This document shows positions 34,784 to 44,082 of a stretch of 64,000 nt of DNA, piece by piece. The notes under the pieces are model-generated. The model had not been told where the DNA came from and made no database searches. It worked only from the letters and a program-made list of their open reading frames with translations. The stretch is from Salinivirgaceae bacterium (GTDB lineage Bacteria > Bacteroidota > Bacteroidia > Bacteroidales > SZUA-534). Each line of letters opens with the position of its first letter. Position 1 is the first letter of the stretch. Both the position numbers and the translations under genes were made by a program. Location of the stretch: NCBI GenBank assembly GCA_017557785.1, contig JAFYYA010000086.1, forward strand, positions 1 to 64,000, given 5' to 3'.

Positions 34784-37378
34784 TCAGAACACCTGCTTGG
34801 CATTCACGGTTTTGTGAGTGTGGTCGATGTCATAGTCGAAGGTCAGATTGCCTGAGACGCGGTACATTTTTATTGAGTTGAGCGGCAGCCATACCTGGTC
34901 ATCGCCGTACTGCGAACCCGACAGGAACTCTATCAGTGCGTTGCCGGTGTTGTAAACCGAGATCTTCATTTTCGAGTTGTTCTCTATTTTGATACTGCTG
35001 AAAATGGCCGGTTGGCCGTCGCTGGTGCGCACGGTTACAATGCCCTGGCCATTCCGAATCAGTTCGATGTTGCCAAACTGGTTGTAGATGTCGGGCGATT
35101 TGGTGCTGAACGACGGGTTGTCCTTGCTCAGACTCTCTTGCATCAGTTTGCCTGACAGCGAGTTGGCTTTGCCCGATGCCTGCTCAACCAGGTTGAGCAA
35201 TCCGACTATCGATGGTGCCGTTGGCTCTTCTACATCAGCAACATCGCGGCCGGTTACTATAAAACCGCTTCGGCGTGCCACGCTCTCATACGATTTTTTG
35301 TTCATGCCCACCGATGCCAGCAGAGAGCCGGTTAGGAACGGGTTTCCTTCGTTGTCGATATGGATTCCGTAATCAGTCAGGTCTTCTGTCTCGGCATAGG
35401 TACGGGTCCACAGCCGTTTGCCGTTCTTATCGAACTGAGCGGCGAATGTGTTGTTAATGCTGTCCATTTGTCCGATGTTGGCCTGGTTTATCCATGCAAG
35501 TTGCCCGTTACGCGAGCATTTGGCAATGAAGAAATCGCCGTCGGCAGCCTTCATGTTCTGTCCGGCCACGCTCATCTCGCCGTTGAACGAACCCGAGAAA
35601 TAGAAGCAGTCGTCGTCGCTGAGCACGATGTTGTAAGCCACATCGTCGGCATTGCTGCCAATGCGGTACAGAAAATCGACGGTGTTGTCAGCCGTTATTT
35701 TGGCAATGAAAATATCAGTTCCTTGCGAGTTGAGTTCGCGGCCCATAAAATCGACCTGACCGTTGAAATATCCGCACAGATAGGCGTCGCCGCGGCCGTC
35801 GAAGGCGATGTTCCGCTTGTTATCGCCTTGATAGAGCCCGTATTTGTTGGCGATTTTCCAAAGTTTTCCGGCGCGGCTGGCCAGATTGGGCTGAGTGGCG
35901 TTCTCAATAATCACTGCACCGGCATCGGCAAACTGCGGCATTGCCATGCCCACAGGCGCACCAATGTAAGTGGGGTCGCAGATGGTGTAGCGGGCACCGT
36001 TGTACTCAACATAATTGCCTTCAACATCGCCGTTGAAACGCACAGCCGTGGCCATGTGGCCGGGGTAGTTGAGTCCGATGACGTCGAGCCCTGTGAGTTG
36101 CTTAACCAGCCAGGCGTAGAGCACCGAGCGGTCTTCGCAGTCGGAATATGGATAGTGGAACATCTCGTCGGGGAAGAAGAATTTCTCGCGGCCAAACTGC
36201 TGGTCGTCAGTCTGATAGTCGAAAGCCTGCACAAACTTGAGCAGCAGTCCTGCGGCATCGGTGGCGTCCATTCCGCTCACAAGCGGCATCAGCGCTGTTG
36301 AAAGCGACTCTTTGGTGGCGCGTCCCATGGTGGCGTCGAAGTATATTTTGATGTCGGCCTGCGGGTAATCGTTGTAGAAATCAATCAGATTCTTGTCATA
36401 TTTAATCTCGAATTCGTGGCGCTCATCGTCGAACTCAAAGCCCACCTTGCGTGTCTTGAGTTGCTCGGCGCCGCTCATCGGCCTGTAGATGTTCAGGTCG
36501 GCCACAGTGCGGGCTTCCTGAAAATCGCGGTTATAGGTGTAAACATCAGTGGCTGTGCCGTCAACCATGTAATAGCGCTGGTTGTTGAAACTGAAATAAG
36601 GCATTCCGTAGATGCTGTTCGACGCGGCCATCAGCAGGTAGAGTTTGTTTCCCTTGTAGGCCAGGCGCGCCTTGTAGTTGGCCTTGGTCATCAGAAACCA
36701 CGTGAGCAGCACTGCGCTGTTGGCGTTGCCGGTGATTTTCTCGGCCGATTTTTTAGTCAGCATATAGAATCCCCAGTCGTTCAGGTTCAGTTGGTTCTGC
36801 CATTTCAGCAGGTCGCTGATGGTGCAACTGTAGTTGGTCTTGCTCAGTTGGTCCCAAAGGTTGCCGATGTTCTGCTCGTTGATGGTGCCCACCTGTGCGG
36901 CTTCGGCACGGTCGTATCTCACACTCAGATTGTTGCCATAAAAACTGACATTGGCAGTGGACGGTTTGAACCCTTTAGCGTCCGATTTCGACAGCAGCGG
37001 CAGGCGCGGCGTCTCGGCGCACGACTCAATCGTTTCGGCCTTATCAATTTTCAGTTGCTGCGTTTTCACTGGTTCCGACTGATAGACGGGCTTGGTGACA
37101 GGCTTCGGGGCGTCGGGCTTCAGCAAGTCTTCGGCCGACTCGTAGTTTTTCCACTCTTGCTTCAGAAAGTCGCTGAACTCGGCATCCATCTTGCGGATTT
37201 CTTCGTCGCGTTCTTTCACAAACTGCTCGAAACTTTTCTTCTCATTTTCAATGAATTCCTGTTGCTCTTTGCGCTGTTGAGCCGCCCATTCTTCAAAACT
37301 TTGGGCGTTAGCGTTTGCCGCGATGCCCATAACAACGGCGGCCGCCATCACCATTCCAATGTGTTTTTCAGTTTTCAT
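34784..37378 (-). CDS. Secreted transglutaminase-like protein with coiled-coil N-terminus
   Basis: An 864-residue exported protein (signal ends ANANA-Q). Residues 28-85 are a charged coiled coil (FEEWAAQQRKEQQEFIEN ... SFEQFVKERDEE ... AEFSDFLKQEWKNYE). A transglutaminase/papain-like domain has a triad Cys414 (SDCEDRS), His441 (YPGHMATA) and Asp468 (ICDPTY). Residues from about 495 resemble beta-propeller/SBBP repeats (AFDGRGDAYLCGYFNGQVDF). The start is ATG 37378; the codon two upstream is TTG. The coiled coil is very similar to that of the M23 peptidase encoded 92 bases upstream. It probably acts in the periplasm or at the cell surface on peptidoglycan or protein. The reaction is inferred from the fold only. 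Confidence 0.8.
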   Translation of the reverse strand: MKTEKHIGMVMAAAVVMGIAANANAQSFEEWAAQQRKEQQEFIENEKKSFEQFVKERDEEIRKMDAEFSDFLKQEWKNYESAEDLLKPDAPKPVTKPVYQSEPVKTQQLKIDKAETIESCAETPRLPLLSKSDAKGFKPSTANVSFYGNNLSVRYDRAEAAQVGTINEQNIGNLWDQLSKTNYSCTISDLLKWQNQLNLNDWGFYMLTKKSAEKITGNANSAVLLTWFLMTKANYKARLAYKGNKLYLLMAASNSIYGMPYFSFNNQRYYMVDGTATDVYTYNRDFQEARTVADLNIYRPMSGAEQLKTRKVGFEFDDERHEFEIKYDKNLIDFYNDYPQADIKIYFDATMGRATKESLSTALMPLVSGMDATDAAGLLLKFVQAFDYQTDDQQFGREKFFFPDEMFHYPYSDCEDRSVLYAWLVKQLTGLDVIGLNYPGHMATAVRFNGDVEGNYVEYNGARYTICDPTYIGAPVGMAMPQFADAGAVIIENATQPNLASRAGKLWKIANKYGLYQGDNKRNIAFDGRGDAYLCGYFNGQVDFMGRELNSQGTDIFIAKITADNTVDFLYRIGSNADDVAYNIVLSDDDCFYFSGSFNGEMSVAGQNMKAADGDFFIAKCSRNGQLAWINQANIGQMDSINNTFAAQFDKNGKRLWTRTYAETEDLTDYGIHIDNEGNPFLTGSLLASVGMNKKSYESVARRSGFIVTGRDVADVEEPTAPSIVGLLNLVEQASGKANSLSGKLMQESLSKDNPSFSTKSPDIYNQFGNIELIRNGQGIVTVRTSDGQPAIFSSIKIENNSKMKISVYNTGNALIEFLSGSQYGDDQVWLPLNSIKMYRVSGNLTFDYDIDHTHKTVNAKQVF

Positions 37379-37470
37379 TTTCAATATTTTTCTAAGGTTC
37401 GATTTAAACAGTTACAAGATGCCGTCATCAGCAAAAAGGTTGCGTGGCATGATATTTTTTTTGGCTTCAG

Positions 37471-38430
37471 TTACAAGGTTTTTGCCGGATCGGTCAGTTG
37501 GTCGCCATAATACACTTCGTAGTGCAGGTGGTTGCCGGTCGATGTGCCGGTCGAGCCCACGTAGCCAATCAGGTCGCCCTTTTTCACCTTCGCATTGGTG
37601 CTGACAACCATTCTGGACATATGCGCATAGCCCGTTTTGTAACCGTTCTGGTGGTTCAGTTTGATGAAATTGCCGTATCCGTTGCACACGCCCGCAAAGG
37701 CCACAATGCCGTCGGCGGTGGCGTAGATGGGCGTTCCGTTGGGTGCGGCAAGGTCGACACCCTTGTGGAAACTCTTGCGGCCGTAAACCGGATGGATGCG
37801 CTCGCCAAACGGTGACGAGATGCGCTTGTAGTCGCATGGCTTGCCGCTCGGAATGTTGCCTGCCTTGGCTTCGGATTTCTTTGGTTCGGCCTTTGGCGCC
37901 GGATCGTTTTTCGGCTGCTCAACCTGAACTTTCGGTTCCGTCTTGGCGGGCTCGGTCTGGTTGATGACGTCAGCCACCACAGCGGCAAGTTTGTTGGTTG
38001 CGTCAATCACCTGGTGCGAGTTGGCTTCGCTGGTGGTTGTGCCGGCAATCTGTTTCATCAGGTCGTCGGCCGTTGTGTTGGCCACCGCCTGCTTGTCGTC
38101 TTTCGCATTTTTAATAAGTGTGCTCGATTTGACAGTCGATTTCGGCGCCTTTGCTTTGCTGGTGTTCTCAATGTTGTCGTCAGACTGCATCAGGCTGATT
38201 GATGAAATCTCGGAATCGTACATCCGGTTCATCGCGCGTTTGTAGTCTTCAACCGTCTGCTCGTACTCATTCCGCAAGGCTTCAATTCCCTGCTGGCGCT
38301 CTTTGGCGAATTGTTCAAACTCTTCGTTCTGCTGTTTGACAAACTCTTCGAAATTTTGCGCCTGTGCGGCTTGACCCATTCCTGCCATTATCAGTATGGC
38401 GGCTGCAAACTGAAAATATTTTTGTTTCAT
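37471..38430 (-). CDS. M23 family endopeptidase with coiled-coil stalk
   Basis: A 319-residue exported protein (signal ends QAAQAQ). A coiled coil FEEFVKQQNEEFEQFAKERQ follows, then a long Ala/Pro/Lys-rich linker, then a LytM peptidase domain. Zinc ligands are in the motifs SFHKGVDLAAPNG (His222, Asp226) and GNHLHYE (His303), with the second catalytic His in TGYAHMS (His270). Such enzymes cut peptidoglycan cross-bridges or glycine-rich peptides. It precedes the transglutaminase-like gene in a probable two-gene operon, and both proteins share the same N-terminal FEE(F/W)xxQQ stalk. No lysostaphin-type targeting domain is present. Confidence 0.92.
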   Translation of the reverse strand: MKQKYFQFAAAILIMAGMGQAAQAQNFEEFVKQQNEEFEQFAKERQQGIEALRNEYEQTVEDYKRAMNRMYDSEISSISLMQSDDNIENTSKAKAPKSTVKSSTLIKNAKDDKQAVANTTADDLMKQIAGTTTSEANSHQVIDATNKLAAVVADVINQTEPAKTEPKVQVEQPKNDPAPKAEPKKSEAKAGNIPSGKPCDYKRISSPFGERIHPVYGRKSFHKGVDLAAPNGTPIYATADGIVAFAGVCNGYGNFIKLNHQNGYKTGYAHMSRMVVSTNAKVKKGDLIGYVGSTGTSTGNHLHYEVYYGDQLTDPAKTL

Positions 38431-38626
38431 GTCGGTGCGTTTTTTTTCAATTTGAAAGATAGCGAATTTTTATGTCCGCCAAACAAAATCTCGGCTTCGG
38501 TGCCGGTAGGACAAAAAATCTTGAAAAAAATTTCGTGCCAACTGCAACCTTTTCGGTTATTTTGCATCATATAGTCAGAAAACAGGGCAAAATTATGCCC
38601 GGATGTTTAACTTAACTATTTCGAAT

Positions 38627-39076
38627 ATGAAACGGAAAATTCTATCAATGTTAGCATTAGTGGCCATTGCCGCCGGCTTCTCGGCCTGCGAAGTGGATGA
38701 TGACCACCTGCGAAACGAAACACGCGAAGATGTGGATTGGAACATCACCAAAGTAACTATTTACGAAGACGAGTGGAACTACAAAACAACCCGCGACGGC
38801 TCGAGTTACTACTATGCCGATGTGAAAGTCAACGAAATAAACAATCGGGTTTACAAAGGCGGTCTGGTGTGCTGCTACATGTACGACGGCGACGATGTGC
38901 AAACTCAGTTGCCTTGCACACGTTATCTGACCGATGGCACCAACTATTGGACACGCACCATCGACTACGACTTCTACAAAAAAGGCGTAACCATTTATGT
39001 TACCGACTTTTTGCCGGATAGCGTGAAAGCAGAGAAGCCGGGCAAGATGACTTTCCGGATTGCAATTCTTGAGTGA
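38627..39076 (+). CDS. Putative lipoprotein
   Basis: A 149-residue protein whose start MKRKILSMLALVAIAAGFSAC gives a lipoprotein signal (lipobox FSAC). The mature part is acidic and rich in Tyr and Asp (EDVDWNITKVTIYEDEWNY, VCCYMYDGDDVQTQLPC). The frame is open 8 codons further upstream, but the ATG at 38627 yields the proper signal. A hairpin terminator follows at 39103-39144. I do not recognise a family. The sequence has beta-rich spacing as in Bacteroidota surface lipoproteins of unknown function. Confidence 0.75.
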   Translation: MKRKILSMLALVAIAAGFSACEVDDDHLRNETREDVDWNITKVTIYEDEWNYKTTRDGSSYYYADVKVNEINNRVYKGGLVCCYMYDGDDVQTQLPCTRYLTDGTNYWTRTIDYDFYKKGVTIYVTDFLPDSVKAEKPGKMTFRIAILE

Positions 39077-39102
39077 TTCGCAAGCAACATCAGAATAAAT
39101 AA

Positions 39103-39144
39103 CTGCAGACGGCGCAGCACAGTTTGTTGCCGCCTGCGGTTTTT
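39103..39144 (+). terminator. Terminator of the putative lipoprotein gene
   Basis: Arms at 39103-39113 and 39129-39139 (11 bases with one mismatch and one G-U), followed by TTTTT. Confidence 0.65.
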
Positions 39145-39190
39145 ATATGCCCACACAGCAACCACCCAAAGCCGCTTCAAAAAACACCAA

Positions 39191-39232
39191 GCAACCAATC
39201 TCTCGCAATCAGCGTCTTGCATTTGGTTTTGT
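39191..39232 (+). repeat. 42-bp direct repeat, left copy, flanking the DUF4143 ATPase
   Basis: It starts GCAACCAATCTCTCGC and ends GCATTTGGTTTTGT, and is identical to 40541-40582 at 39 of 42 positions. It contains an inverted AACCAA/TTGGTT pair. It provides the probable -33 TTTG of the downstream gene. Confidence 0.9.
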
Positions 39233-39251
39233 CAATAAAATCCGTACCTTT

Positions 39252-39312
39252 ACTTCCGATTTTTTAAGAAAATCGGAAGTGGCACTTCGGATTTTTTAAG
39301 AAAATCAGAAGT
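39252..39312 (+). promoter_or_regulatory. Two tandem 29-bp palindromes in the ATPase leader
   Basis: Copy 1 (39252-39280) has perfect 12-bp arms ACTTCCGATTTT and AAAATCGGAAGT around TTAAG. Copy 2 (39284-39312) has the same form with two substitutions. They are three bases apart, so the repeat period is 32 bases, or about three helical turns. They lie between a weak -7 element (TACCTTTA, 39245-39252) and the ATG at 39336, so they are either operators or RNA hairpins in the 5' leader. Confidence 0.8.
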
Positions 39313-39335
39313 TGAAATAATAGACAAAATGCAAT

Positions 39336-40478
39336 ATGATTGAACGTATCTTTAATATTACCAAAGATTTAGAAGATGGCAGTATATTTTTATTTGGTGC
39401 ACGCCAAACGGGCAAGAGTACTTATTTGGCGCAAACGCTTAGAAATGCCGTTTTCTTCGATTTGTTAGATAGCAACCTGCGCATTCGGTTGCAACGGAAT
39501 CCGTCGTTGCTCTACGATATGTTGCAGGACAAGCCTTCGGACACCATTGTGGTTATTGACGAAATTCCAGAAGTGCCTGAATTGCTGAACGAAGTACACA
39601 GACTCATTCAACAAAAGGGACTGCGCTTTGTGCTCACGGGTAGTAGTCCGCGCAAACTGAAACGCCGCGGCAACAATACGCTTGGCGGCCGTGCTGTGCC
39701 TTGCCATTTCTTTCCGTTTGTGAGTGCCGAACTGCCTAATTTCGACTTGGACAGAGCCTTGCTCTACGGCCTGCTGCCGCCGCACTATCTGGCAAAAAAT
39801 CCGCAACGGCTGCTTGGCGGCTACATCGACATTTATTTGAAAGAAGAAATCAAAGAAGAAGCCTTGTCGCGCAATCTTGGTGTTTTCCAACATTTTATGC
39901 AGGCGGCAGCCATCACAAGCGGTGAAATTTTGAACTATGCCAACGTGGCAAGCGACTGCGGTGTGAGTGCAAAAACCGTGAAAGAGTATTTCTCGATTCT
40001 GGAAGACACGCTAATCGGCTATATGCTGCCAGCCTACACCAAAAGCAACAAGCGCAAGGTGACGCAAGCCCCGAAATTCTACTTTTTCGATGTTGGCGTT
40101 TACAACTATCTGCTGCAGCGCAAGTCGCTCGCACCCGACACGCCCGAATACGGCCATTGTTTTGAGCATTTTGTTATGCAGGAACTTCGCGCCTACGTAA
40201 GTTATTTTAGGAAAGACGAGACGTTAAGTTATTGGCACACATACAATAACAAAGAGATTGACGTGGTTGTAGGTCAGGCGCAAATCGGCATTGAAATCAA
40301 ATCGGCCAGCGAAATTCAACCCAAACATTTGTCGAATTTCAAGGATTATCACGACGAGTTTCCCGACAGCCGTTGCATTATTGTCTCGCGCGACAGGCTA
40401 ACCCGTCGCAACGGCAATATTGAGATTATGTATGTGTTTGATTTCCTGCGGCAACTATGGGCAGGTGAGATTTTCTAA
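39336..40478 (+). CDS. AAA-type ATPase with DUF4143
   Basis: A 380-residue P-loop ATPase. Walker A is GARQTGKST (residues 21-29), Walker B VVIDEIPEVP, sensor FVLTGSSPRKLKRRG, followed by the DUF4143 C-terminal region (YGHCFEHFVMQELRAYVSYF ... WHTYNNKEIDVVV ... EIKSAS), which looks like a restriction-endonuclease-type fold (ExK). These proteins are common, highly paralogous and often horizontally transferred in gut Bacteroidales and in archaea. Their function is not known. The gene sits alone in a module bounded by 42-bp direct repeats and is preceded by tandem palindromes. Confidence 0.92.
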   Translation: MIERIFNITKDLEDGSIFLFGARQTGKSTYLAQTLRNAVFFDLLDSNLRIRLQRNPSLLYDMLQDKPSDTIVVIDEIPEVPELLNEVHRLIQQKGLRFVLTGSSPRKLKRRGNNTLGGRAVPCHFFPFVSAELPNFDLDRALLYGLLPPHYLAKNPQRLLGGYIDIYLKEEIKEEALSRNLGVFQHFMQAAAITSGEILNYANVASDCGVSAKTVKEYFSILEDTLIGYMLPAYTKSNKRKVTQAPKFYFFDVGVYNYLLQRKSLAPDTPEYGHCFEHFVMQELRAYVSYFRKDETLSYWHTYNNKEIDVVVGQAQIGIEIKSASEIQPKHLSNFKDYHDEFPDSRCIIVSRDRLTRRNGNIEIMYVFDFLRQLWAGEIF

Positions 40479-40540
40479 CGTGCTGTTTGAGAAATAAACC
40501 GATACAACTTGGCAAAAGGCTTTGCGGAATTTTGAATAAA

Positions 40541-40582
40541 GCAACCAAACTCTCACAAACAGCGTCTTGCATTTGGTTTTGT
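40541..40582 (+). repeat. 42-bp direct repeat, right copy
   Basis: Matches 39191-39232 with three substitutions. It sits directly before the TATATTTG promoter of the next gene, so both flanked genes have the repeat in their promoter regions. Confidence 0.9.
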
Positions 40583-40584
40583 TT

Positions 40585-40592
40585 TATATTTG
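40585..40592 (+). promoter_or_regulatory. Promoter -7 element of the AT-rich orphan gene
   Basis: TATATTTG, 34 bases before the ATG at 40627, immediately after the right direct repeat. Confidence 0.5.
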
Positions 40593-40626
40593 GAGAAAGA
40601 GAAAACGCTTCGTGAACAATAAAACA

Positions 40627-41061
40627 ATGATGAATACTTTTATTACTAAAATAAAAACCGATTGTCTTTATCGCTCAATCATAGATTGCAAAATTGAATA
40701 TCATGCAGGTCTATTTTTTGTTTATAAGAAGACGGCATATTTAAGATTTTATTCCAATGGCGAATTGAGATTTTACACTAGAATAGAAGGAGAACACCCT
40801 GATGATACCAATTTTCTTAAAGTATATGATTTGATTGATCAAACTGATGATAATGTTCAAACAGTTAATATTACAGAAGTTGATTGGAATCACATGATAG
40901 CGGAAACGACAATAAACCGTAATGGCAATGATATTGATTTCTTCATAATGCCATCAATATTAACAGAAAATGTAGATGGAGTAACGATATCCGAACTCAT
41001 TCTTGATAGTCGGTCTACAAACAATAAAATTACAGAAGTTTATAATAGAATTATAGTATAA
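40627..41061 (+). CDS. Hypothetical protein, AT-rich
   Basis: A 144-residue soluble protein (MMNTFITKIKTDCLYRSIID ... FYSNGELRFYTRIEGEHPDD ... FFIMPSILTENVDG) with no signal or membrane segment. Its codons are much more AT-rich than those of the neighbours, which suggests recent transfer. ATG 40627 is chosen; the frame is open 20 codons upstream only through a TTG inside the direct repeat. I do not recognise the family. The beta-rich pattern with Trp and Asp repeats in the middle is compatible with an immunity-type or small-cargo protein, but that is speculation. Confidence 0.65.
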   Translation: MMNTFITKIKTDCLYRSIIDCKIEYHAGLFFVYKKTAYLRFYSNGELRFYTRIEGEHPDDTNFLKVYDLIDQTDDNVQTVNITEVDWNHMIAETTINRNGNDIDFFIMPSILTENVDGVTISELILDSRSTNNKITEVYNRIIV

Positions 41062-41283
41062 TTACAAAAATTCTATTTGTAATCGTACGAGATACAACGG
41101 TCGATTTATTGCAAGTGGAATTTAAGCTAGAACCAAACAAGTACATTAAAGGCTATTTAAAACGAGAAGATTTGCAATTCGTGGAACCAAAGAAATAGTT
41201 TTTAAATCACTGTCAATCTGTGTAAATCTGTTTAATCAGTTCAATCTGCGTTCAAAAAAATCGCCCCAGCATACAAAAACAAA

Positions 41284-41315
41284 GGGGCGGAAACCAAATT
41301 CCCGCCCCACTTTTT
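41284..41315 (+). terminator. GC-rich terminator hairpin downstream of the AT-rich orphan
   Basis: GGGGCGG (41284-41290) with CCGCCCC (41302-41308), followed by CTTTTTC. It lies 220 bases after the orphan stop, so it may close a longer transcript or a decayed gene. Confidence 0.6.
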
Positions 41316-41489
41316 CGTCATTTATTCTAGATTCTGATCCCGATATCTATCGGGACTAAATTCTGAATTCGTAATCCGTAATTACTACAATTTCAGTCAA
41401 CTTACGCTCGTTGAACACATTGATTGGCAACGTGCTACGTAATCTACGTAAAGCCCAAGGGCGCAAGGTTGCGGGTTTTTCGGTTTATA

Positions 41490-41497
41490 TATTTTTG
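41490..41497 (+). promoter_or_regulatory. Promoter -7 element of gdhA
   Basis: TATTTTTG matches TAnnTTTG and lies 40 bases before the gdhA ATG. Confidence 0.5.
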
Positions 41498-41525
41498 ACC
41501 CGCGAAAATGAATTACAAACTTTAA

Positions 41526-42890
<1,365 letters not shown>

Positions 42891-42914
42891 CCTATAATAT
42901 TACAATACAGTGAG

Positions 42915-42945
42915 AAGCGTCCGGCTTTTGTCGGGCGCTTTTTTT
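42915..42945 (+). terminator. Terminator of gdhA
   Basis: AAGCGTCCG (42915-42923) pairs with CGGGCGCTT (42932-42940), one G-U, then a T run to 42945. Confidence 0.85.
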
Positions 42946-43060
42946 ATGCTGTTTGAGTAATGAGGAAAGTGTAATGAGTAATGAGTAATGACGGGCATTT
43001 TCAGGCTCGACATATTATTCTTTCTTATTCTTTACACTCTACTCTTTACACATTACTCTT

Positions 43061-43068
43061 TATATTTG
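43061..43068 (+). promoter_or_regulatory. Promoter -7 element of ispF
   Basis: TATATTTG, 18 bases before the ispF ATG at 43087. The preceding DNA holds short word repeats (42971-42991 and 43028-43060). Confidence 0.6.
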
Positions 43069-43086
43069 CCCCTAAAAATTACCGCA

Positions 43087-43566
43087 ATGAAGATTAGAGT
43101 AGGATTCGGATTAGATGTCCATCAACTCACCGAAGGACGAAAGATGGTTGTTGGCGGCATTGAGGTTCCGCACACCAAGGGCCCGCTCGGCCATTCCGAC
43201 GGCGACACACTCATCCACGCCATCTGCGACGCTCTGCTCGGCGCCGCCAATATGCGCGACATCGGCTACCATTTCCCCGATACATCGGCCACCTACGAGA
43301 ACATCGACAGCAAGATTATCTTGCGCAAAACCGTTGACCTGATAACGGAAAAGGGCTACCGAATCGGCAACATCGACTCTACCATCTGCCTGCAACGGCC
43401 TAAAATAAAGGATTTTATACCGCAGATGCAGCAGTGCTTGGCCGATGTGTGCGGCATCAGCACCGACGACATCTCAATCAAGGCCACCACAACCGAGAAA
43501 CTCGGCTTTGAAGGGCGCGAGGAAGGAATGTCGGCCTACGCTGTGGTGCTGATTCAGAAGGATTGA
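43087..43566 (+). CDS. ispF: 2-C-methyl-D-erythritol 2,4-cyclodiphosphate synthase
   Basis: A 159-residue enzyme of the MEP isoprenoid pathway. It starts MKIRVGFGLDVHQLTEGRKM, which supplies the metal-binding DxH pair, and has GPLGHSDGDTLIHAICDALLG, ENIDSKIILRK, the Thr-containing KATTTEKLGFEGREEG and the usual C-terminal length. The start at 43087 follows TATATTTG by 18 bases. An upstream extension in frame (to 42988) has no family match and would overlap the repeats. No other isoprenoid genes lie nearby. Confidence 0.97.
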   Translation: MKIRVGFGLDVHQLTEGRKMVVGGIEVPHTKGPLGHSDGDTLIHAICDALLGAANMRDIGYHFPDTSATYENIDSKIILRKTVDLITEKGYRIGNIDSTICLQRPKIKDFIPQMQQCLADVCGISTDDISIKATTTEKLGFEGREEGMSAYAVVLIQKD

Positions 43567-43612
43567 CGCAAAATAAAAAACAGGTAAGTGAAAATTGTGG
43601 CGCAAACCTTAA

Positions 43613-43620
43613 TACATTTG
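43613..43620 (+). promoter_or_regulatory. Promoter -7 element of the DUF486 gene
   Basis: TACATTTG, 26 bases before the ATG at 43647. Confidence 0.55.
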
Positions 43621-43646
43621 CCGCCGTTTTCAAAAACAAACTGATA

Positions 43647-44015
43647 ATGAAACCAATAATCACAATTTTGCTGCTTGTCATATCGAACACGTTTATGACA
43701 TTCGCATGGTATGGCCACTTGAAATTCGGCGAGATGCGCGGATTCAAGGACCTTGGGCTCTGGGCAGTGATTCTCATCAGTTGGGGAATCGCGCTCTTTG
43801 AGTACTGCTTTCAGGTTCCGGCCAACCGCATCGGGTCAAACATCAACGGCGGTCCGTTCAGCCTTATCGAACTAAAAGTGATTCAGGAAGTTGTGTCGCT
43901 GACGGTTTTCACAATCTTCACCATTGTGCTTTTCAAAACCGAGACTTTCCGCCTGAACCACATCATCGGATTCGGCTTTTTGATTCTGGCTGTCTACTTC
44001 ATTTTCAAGAAGTAA
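43647..44015 (+). CDS. DUF486/DMT-type small membrane protein
   Basis: A 122-residue protein with four hydrophobic helices. The signatures TFAWYGHLKF, SWGIALFEYCFQVPANRIG and FSLIELKVIQEVVSLTVFTIF are those of DUF486. The family is half the size of EmrE-like DMT exporters and is thought to form dimers. The substrate is unknown. The ATG at 43647 is chosen because it begins the first helix (MKPIITILLLVISNTFMTF). An upstream in-frame extension overlaps the ispF stop. Confidence 0.9.
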   Translation: MKPIITILLLVISNTFMTFAWYGHLKFGEMRGFKDLGLWAVILISWGIALFEYCFQVPANRIGSNINGGPFSLIELKVIQEVVSLTVFTIFTIVLFKTETFRLNHIIGFGFLILAVYFIFKK

Positions 44016-44058
44016 CGATTGTTTTCGCACTAAATCGTGAAACTTGACTTTTATTTCT

Positions 44059-44066
44059 ACATTTGC
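44059..44066 (+). promoter_or_regulatory. Promoter -7 element of the DUF4290 gene
   Basis: TACATTTG, 16 bases before the ATG at 44083. Confidence 0.6.
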
Positions 44067-44082
44067 ACAAAAACTATAAGCA

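Noticed and set aside
35360..36301. A 313-codon + strand open frame opposite the transglutaminase-like gene
   Set aside because: The opposite strand encodes an intact signal peptide, triad and repeats. The + frame has no start signal and no recognisable motif.
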